From positions 1 to 19,351 of the forward strand of contig JBIIOJ010000028.1 of the NCBI GenBank assembly GCA_044337015.1: 19,351 nucleotides of DNA, read 5' to 3'. A program made the translations under genes and the position numbers. This DNA is from UBA4655 sp044337015. GTDB taxonomy: Bacteria > Planctomycetota > Planctomycetia > Pirellulales > UBA1268. Positions 15,871 through 19,351 of the stretch are shown in pieces. A model generated the notes under the pieces. It did not search any database. It was not told the DNA's origin and worked only from the letters and a program-made list of their open reading frames with translations. The stretch's first letter is position 1. The number at the start of each line of letters is the position of its first letter.

Positions 15871-15892
15871 CTATTGGAGGAAACTCCAATAG
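15871..15892. promoter_or_regulatory. 22-bp palindromic element, copy 1 (candidate operator)
   Basis: CTATTGGAG at 15871-15879 faces CTCCAATAG at 15884-15892 around GAAA. The whole 22 bp matches 16758-16779 with a single mismatch, while the flanks differ. It lies 88 bp upstream of the PEP-CTERM start and 133 bp downstream of the regulator stop. The arms and identical centre suggest a specific protein-binding site, with the adjacent NarL-type regulator as an obvious candidate. A dispersed intergenic palindrome or an RNA hairpin are the alternatives. Confidence 0.6.
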
Positions 15893-15934
15893 GAAAATTT
15901 TGCCGACGCTGGAGCCGGCCCCGGCGAAACCGCG

Positions 15935-15955
15935 AAAAACCCGGAAAAACCTGGG
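15935..15955 (-). terminator. Possible intrinsic terminator of the response-regulator gene
   Basis: On the minus strand, CCCAGG-TTTTT-CCGGG is followed directly by TTTTT, about 70 bp after the regulator stop. The stem is only five pairs with one bulged A, so it is a weak terminator, but position, orientation and the T run fit. The same A5 blocks, with AAA at 15927 and A5 at 15975, are spaced near ten-base steps and could also bend the DNA. Confidence 0.4.
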
Positions 15956-16025
15956 CCACTGGTGAGGAGTCGCTAAAAACACCGGTTCGGGGCCGCCAAC
16001 GCAATCCGGCCGGGATGGGCCGGGG

Positions 16026-16715
16026 TCAGCCGGCGTTGACCTTCAGCAGGCCCAGCTCGAAGCCGCGGGCCACGGCTTGGGCCCGGTCGGCCGCCTTGAG
16101 CGCGGCGAGGATGGCGGTGATGTGGGCCCGCACGGTTCGCTCCGAGATCCCCAAGACGCTCGCGATCTCGTCGTTGCTGAAGCCCTGCCGGATCAGCCCC
16201 AGCACCTCGAGCTCCCGCTGCGAGAGCGGGCCGGATCCCGGCTGCGTCGCCGCCGCCGACATGGCGGTCGTCACGATCTCGCCCCGGTGCACCGCCCGGA
16301 TCGCCGCGGCCAATTCATCGTGCTTGATCGTCTTGAGCACGTAGCCTGCGGCCCCGGCCTGCAACGCAGCGGCCATGTCTTCGGCCGACTTTGACGAGGT
16401 GAGCATGAGGACGCGGGCCCGCGGAAAATCGGCCCGAATCCGGCGCAGCGTCTCCACGCCGTCCATGCCCTCCATCCGCATGTCGAGGAGGCAGACATCC
16501 GGCTGATGCTTCTTCCAGAGCGCGATCGCCGCTTCGCCGTCGTCGGCCTGGGCCACGATCCGGAAGCCGTGGTTGAGCGACAACACGCTCGCCAACCCCA
16601 CCCGCATGACCGGGTGGTCGTCGACGAGCATCACGCCGATGGCGAACGGGCCCGGAGTGGATGCCACGGGTGGGGGGTTCACTGGGGGCAGATGGCCGCA
16701 AGGCCCTTTTTGCAC
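16026..16715 (-). CDS. NarL/FixJ-family response regulator
   Basis: The predicted protein is up to 229 residues from GTG 16715. The receiver domain is shown by Asp32-Asp33 (VDDHP), phosphoacceptor Asp78 (CLLDMRM), Thr106 (MLTSS) and Lys128 (GYVLK). A LuxR-type helix-turn-helix occupies about 163-225 (LSQRELEVLGLIRQGFSNDEIASVLGISERTVRAH). The first 26 residues are Pro-rich and not part of the domain; a GTG at 16667 (residue 17) is a possible alternative start, and no Shine-Dalgarno decides between them. The gene follows the histidine kinase gene after 107 bp, in the same direction, so they form a two-component pair. NarL-type regulators bind inverted repeats, and near-identical palindromes lie upstream (16752-16785) and downstream (15871-15892) of this gene. 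Its targets could include its own gene and the PEP-CTERM gene; this is inference. Confidence 0.93.
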   Translation of the reverse strand: MQKGPCGHLPPVNPPPVASTPGPFAIGVMLVDDHPVMRVGLASVLSLNHGFRIVAQADDGEAAIALWKKHQPDVCLLDMRMEGMDGVETLRRIRADFPRARVLMLTSSKSAEDMAAALQAGAAGYVLKTIKHDELAAAIRAVHRGEIVTTAMSAAATQPGSGPLSQRELEVLGLIRQGFSNDEIASVLGISERTVRAHITAILAALKAADRAQAVARGFELGLLKVNAG

Positions 16716-16751
16716 GATTCACAATCCATGCGTCATACCGCGGAGCCGTTC

Positions 16752-16785
16752 GCCGGACTATTGGAGGAACCTCCAATAGTCCGGC
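16752..16785. promoter_or_regulatory. 34-bp perfect inverted repeat, copy 2 of the palindromic element (candidate operator)
   Basis: A perfect 16-bp arm at 16752-16767 (GCCGGACTATTGGAGG) faces its complement at 16770-16785 around AA. The inner 22 bp (16758-16779) equal copy 1 at 15871-15892 except for one base. It lies 37 bp before the GTG of the regulator gene and about 38 bp after the kinase stop. It could be a DNA operator for autoregulation, or, as RNA, a 15-pair hairpin that sets the kinase-to-regulator ratio. There is no following T run on either strand, so a simple terminator is unlikely. Confidence 0.65.
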
Positions 16786-16822
16786 CGTGTGAAGTGGTGA
16801 AAAACGTGCTCGACGAGCGGGA

Positions 16823-19036
16823 TTACGAGTAGGCCGCGGGCATGATGTCGCGGTCATACTCTCGACACTGCACCGTGGCGACGACCGTCGTGCCCCGGCC
16901 GGGGTCGCTTTCGATCCGCACCGAGCCGCCGAGACGCTCGGCACGCTCCTGCATCCCATGCAGGCCGAAATGCCCCTGCTCTACCCCCTGCGTCGTGGCG
17001 GTCACGAAGCCGCAGCCGTCGTCGCAAATCACGGCCCGGAGCAAGGGCTTGCCGGGCTCGGCAACCACCTTCACGCCGATCACCGATGGCTTGCCGTGAC
17101 GCAGGGCGTTGTAGACGGCCTCCTGCACGATGAGCAGCAGGTTGCCCGACACGAACTCGGGAAGGTCGTCAACCGGCCCCGTCGTCACGACGTCGATCCG
17201 CGCCGGATGCCCCTCGCCGACACGGTCGCACATCGCCCGCAACGCCACCGAGAACGGCCCGCCCCGGAAAGGGAGGCTCCGCATCGCCCAGACCGAGCCA
17301 TGCAATTCGGTCGTGGCATGACTCACCATCCGCCGGGCCACGTCGAAATGCACCCGCGATTCCTCTTCGTCGAGTACTCGGCTCCCCTCGCAGGCGTCGA
17401 GCTGGTAGCCGATGCCGCCGAGCGACTGCAGGAGGGTGTCGTGGAGATTGGCCGCCAGCCGATTCCGCTCCTTGAGCGTGGCATCGAACTCGATCGCCGC
17501 ATCGTGGCGGTTGCGGATCTCGACCGCCAGCCGCCGCTCCTGCGCCTTCACCTGCCGCCGGAGCGTGAGGCCCCAAGCGAGAGCCGCCAGAAGCGTGGCG
17601 ATCACTGCGGCGAGCAAAACGGCCAGCCGCCGGGGCGTCCACCACGAGGGCGACCGCACGAGCGCGATGTCGCCCGGCGACCGCACGAGCAGCGTCAGAC
17701 GGGACGGGGCCGAAAGCGGCCACCGCTGCGGAGCCGAGTCGTACAAGCCCTGCACGATGCCCGTCACGGCGAGATCGCTGCCGACGGCCAGCCGCTCCGC
17801 GACGCCGGGATGAACGCCGCTCATGGTGGCAGTGACGCCCGTCTTCCCGGCGACGAGAAACAGCGTGACGCCATTGCCCGACACCCGCTTTTCCAGAAGC
17901 TGCGCCGGAAACTCCACGAGGCAGCCCTCGTAGTCGCCCGGTTCGGCCATGCGATACAGGCGGGCCGCTTCAGCATGGATGGCGATGATCTCGTCTGGTG
18001 TGATGCGGATCGGCCGCGGAGCGTCGCCCGTGGAGATGACGCGGACGACCGCATCGGCGAGGCAAGCCACGGCCCCCCGGCGGTCCACGAACCCGGCCGC
18101 CTCGACGCGGTCTCCCGGCTTCACTCCCGCGTTCGACTGCACGCGGACGCAAGTTCCGTGGAACCGCTCCTGCAGGAAGATCGAATGGTCGGGCTCCGTA
18201 TGCACCACCGTGCCCGCCGTGCGAATCAGGTGGCCGTCCGGGGGCTCCGACCGACACCGTGCCAACGCATCGATCGGCACCTGGGGTGCGGAGAATGCCT
18301 CATGCTTCGGCGGCTCGACGACGGTTAGCCATTCCGGCTTCGCGAGACAGAGCCGCGGCCAGAGAAACTCCCCCCGGACGTTGAAGGCAGTCGCCGCCAC
18401 GCCGACGAATTGCACGGAAGCGTCGGCGAGGTTGTCGAGTTTGCTGCCGAAATCCGCCGGCATCAAAGCCTTGCGGATTTCGACCTCGAATGTCCGCAGG
18501 CTGGTCTCAGCCACGATCCGCCACTGCCTCGGCTCTTCATACACGCCGCGCACGACACCCGTCACCTCGATCAACGCGCCGTTATCGGCGCCGCTGAAGA
18601 AGCGGTCGGGTACCTGGCGAATCGGTTGCGGCAGTGGCCGCCGGCCGAGCGGACGGACCGCTTCCGCGACGATGTTCGGCGCGAATCCCGCGGGCATGAC
18701 GACTCCCTCGATCTCGACCTCGGTGCCCAAGCCGACCTGGTCGCGAACGGTAGACGCAGCGCTGTCCGCATCGCACCGCGCATAGATGCCGCCGGACGCA
18801 TCCTGCAGGAAGAGCGCCGTGCCGGTTTCATTCCTCCAGGTGACGATGCCGCTGGCCCGGACCGGCTCGGCGGCCTCGGCATTCGCCGCCTTCGTCGCTT
18901 TCAATCTCGCGATCGGCTCGAGATCCGCGGCAGCAGTCGGCGGCGACTCCGCACCGAGCAGGCAAAGCCCCGCGACGATTGCCACGATCGCCCACCGGAA
19001 CCCCGCACGCTCGTTGACCGTCAACTGGCCTTCCAT
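16823..19036 (-). CDS. Sensor histidine kinase (HisKA_3 type) with large extracytoplasmic OB-like region
   Basis: The predicted protein has 737 residues from ATG 19036; an ATG at 19048 would add four, and neither has a clear Shine-Dalgarno. The frame continues further upstream but runs into the preceding gene. Residues about 14-30 are a signal or membrane segment. Residues 55-460 are an extracytoplasmic region with repeated beta units of the form A-x-F-L-Q-[DE] ... V-x-[VI]-x-G-x-V, near 60-125, 150-215, 270-335 and 385-455, resembling OB-fold modules. A second membrane helix is at 470-492, followed by a short coiled linker. The kinase core has His532 in NLHDTLLQSLGG, an N-box with Asn643 (VQEAVYNALRHG), CDDGCGF at 671-677, GLHGMQERAERLGG and GRGTT. 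All catalytic motifs are present, so it should be active. Its partner is the NarL-type regulator 107 bp downstream. The ligand is unknown. Confidence 0.92.
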   Translation of the reverse strand: MEGQLTVNERAGFRWAIVAIVAGLCLLGAESPPTAAADLEPIARLKATKAANAEAAEPVRASGIVTWRNETGTALFLQDASGGIYARCDADSAASTVRDQVGLGTEVEIEGVVMPAGFAPNIVAEAVRPLGRRPLPQPIRQVPDRFFSGADNGALIEVTGVVRGVYEEPRQWRIVAETSLRTFEVEIRKALMPADFGSKLDNLADASVQFVGVAATAFNVRGEFLWPRLCLAKPEWLTVVEPPKHEAFSAPQVPIDALARCRSEPPDGHLIRTAGTVVHTEPDHSIFLQERFHGTCVRVQSNAGVKPGDRVEAAGFVDRRGAVACLADAVVRVISTGDAPRPIRITPDEIIAIHAEAARLYRMAEPGDYEGCLVEFPAQLLEKRVSGNGVTLFLVAGKTGVTATMSGVHPGVAERLAVGSDLAVTGIVQGLYDSAPQRWPLSAPSRLTLLVRSPGDIALVRSPSWWTPRRLAVLLAAVIATLLAALAWGLTLRRQVKAQERRLAVEIRNRHDAAIEFDATLKERNRLAANLHDTLLQSLGGIGYQLDACEGSRVLDEEESRVHFDVARRMVSHATTELHGSVWAMRSLPFRGGPFSVALRAMCDRVGEGHPARIDVVTTGPVDDLPEFVSGNLLLIVQEAVYNALRHGKPSVIGVKVVAEPGKPLLRAVICDDGCGFVTATTQGVEQGHFGLHGMQERAERLGGSVRIESDPGRGTTVVATVQCREYDRDIMPAAYS

Positions 19037-19073
19037 GCCAATCACCATACCCGACGGGCCGGCCCAAAAGGCC

Positions 19074-19101
19074 CCGGCTGCTCGTGATCGAGGAGCGGTA
19101 G
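19074..19101 (+). repeat. 28-bp sequence repeated from 12352-12379 (copy B, orphan gene-end remnant)
   Basis: On the plus strand this reads as RLLVIEER and stop, but no related coding sequence precedes it. Identity with the end of the glycoside-hydrolase-like gene is 25 of 28 bases. It lies in the 101-bp gap between the sialidase-like gene and the kinase gene. It may be the last trace of a paralogue that once ended here. A 10-bp palindrome, GGGCCGGCCC, lies next to it at 19056-19065. Confidence 0.6.
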
Positions 19102-19137
19102 CAAATTGGCCCAGCCAAACGCCGTGGCACACCCGAG

Positions 19138-19351
19138 TCAGCGTGGCAGCGTCGCCGGGTCGATCACGGCGTGGGCGATTTTCTTTCGCTTCCAGGTGTA
19201 CGTCACGTGCACCGTGCCGTCGGCAGCCTGGATGATCGCAGGATAGGAGAACTCGCCGGGCTCGGTTTCGAGCGTCACGGCCGGCGTCCATGTTTTTCCG
19301 TCGCGGCTCACGGCGATGTTCAGCGGTGAGCGGCCGGTCTCGCAGTGGTTG
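19138..19351 (-). CDS. Sialidase-family (BNR/Asp-box) protein, C-terminal end (5' part outside window)
   Basis: Read on the minus strand from the window edge, 70 codons end at TGA (19140-19138). The peptide contains SRDGKTWTPAVTLE (the Ser-x-Asp-Gly-x-x-Trp Asp-box pattern), then EPGEFSYPAIIQAADG and VHVTYTWKRKKIAHAVI. These blocks are typical of the C-terminal end of bacterial sialidase/exo-alpha-sialidase-like proteins, where the Tyr in FSYPA is in the active site. The N-terminal part is not in the window, so activity cannot be judged. The kinase gene starts about 100 bp downstream in the same direction and could be co-transcribed. Confidence 0.88.
   Translation of the reverse strand, partial: NHCETGRSPLNIAVSRDGKTWTPAVTLETEPGEFSYPAIIQAADGTVHVTYTWKRKKIAHAVIDPATLPR

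Noticed and set aside
16679..16729. Minus-strand mini-ORF of 16 codons (MDCESCKKG..., two CxxC-like cysteines) before the regulator
   Set aside because: It overlaps the regulator start out of frame and has no Shine-Dalgarno. A leader peptide is possible but nothing beyond the cysteines supports it.
16752..16785. The 34-bp inverted repeat as a Rho-independent terminator of the kinase gene
   Set aside because: No T run follows on either strand, and the inner 22 bp are sequence-conserved with another site, which points to more than a simple hairpin.
17649..17690. 15-bp direct repeat in the kinase gene (encoding LVRSP twice, nine residues apart)
   Set aside because: Real but minor: it lies in the linker before the second membrane helix and looks like a small slippage or chance duplication with no further structure.
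16958..18328. Plus-strand open frame of 456 codons opposite the kinase gene
   Set aside because: Arg/His/Pro-rich shadow; the minus strand has all kinase motifs.

Overview
The window looks like chromosomal DNA of a planctomycete, most likely a Pirellulales-type organism. The evidence is very high GC content, an adjacent DUF1553 (PSD1) and DUF1501 gene pair, a large PEP-CTERM protein built of autotransporter-type beta repeats, and a gene set rich in secreted carbohydrate-active and esterase-like enzymes. Taxonomy is inferred from gene families only; there is no rRNA or tRNA gene. No insertion sequence, integrase, CRISPR array or phage gene was seen.

Layout. (1) 1-2351, plus strand: the 3' part of a DUF1553/PSD1 gene followed by a Tat-exported DUF1501 gene, the usual planctomycete pair. 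A 34-bp tandem repeat starts at the DUF1501 stop codon. (2) 2510-3028, plus: a small four-helix membrane protein of unknown role. (3) 5244-3041, minus: a neutral-ceramidase-like protein and, by ATGA overlap, a secreted alpha/beta hydrolase. (4) 5294-8776, plus, divergent from (3) across 49 bp: a probable sugar-acid operon with a galactonate-dehydratase-like enolase-superfamily enzyme, a dihydrodipicolinate-synthase-family aldolase/lyase and an MFS anion transporter. The transporter's central loop carries four in-frame copies of a 36-bp palindromic repeat. (5) 8885-12379, plus: a 1164-residue exported protein with a CBM9-like N-terminus and a glycoside-hydrolase-like barrel. (6) 15782-12324, minus: the PEP-CTERM/autotransporter-repeat protein, which overlaps gene (5) tail to tail by 56 bp. 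(7) 19036-16026, minus: a sensor histidine kinase and a NarL/FixJ-type response regulator. (8) 19351-19138, minus: the C-terminal end of a sialidase-family (BNR) protein.

How the parts may work together. Region (4) reads as import, dehydration and aldol cleavage or further conversion of an aldonic or uronic acid. The sialidase-like and glycoside-hydrolase-like proteins could release such sugars outside the cytoplasm. The kinase has a large extracytoplasmic region made of repeated OB-like beta units, so it probably senses an extracytoplasmic signal.

The most unusual signal is a 22-bp palindromic element that occurs twice with one mismatch, at 15871-15892 and 16758-16779. The copies lie in the two gaps flanking the response-regulator gene: kinase to regulator, and regulator to PEP-CTERM gene. 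This is compatible with an operator set linking the two-component system to the surface-protein gene, but it could also be a dispersed intergenic palindrome.
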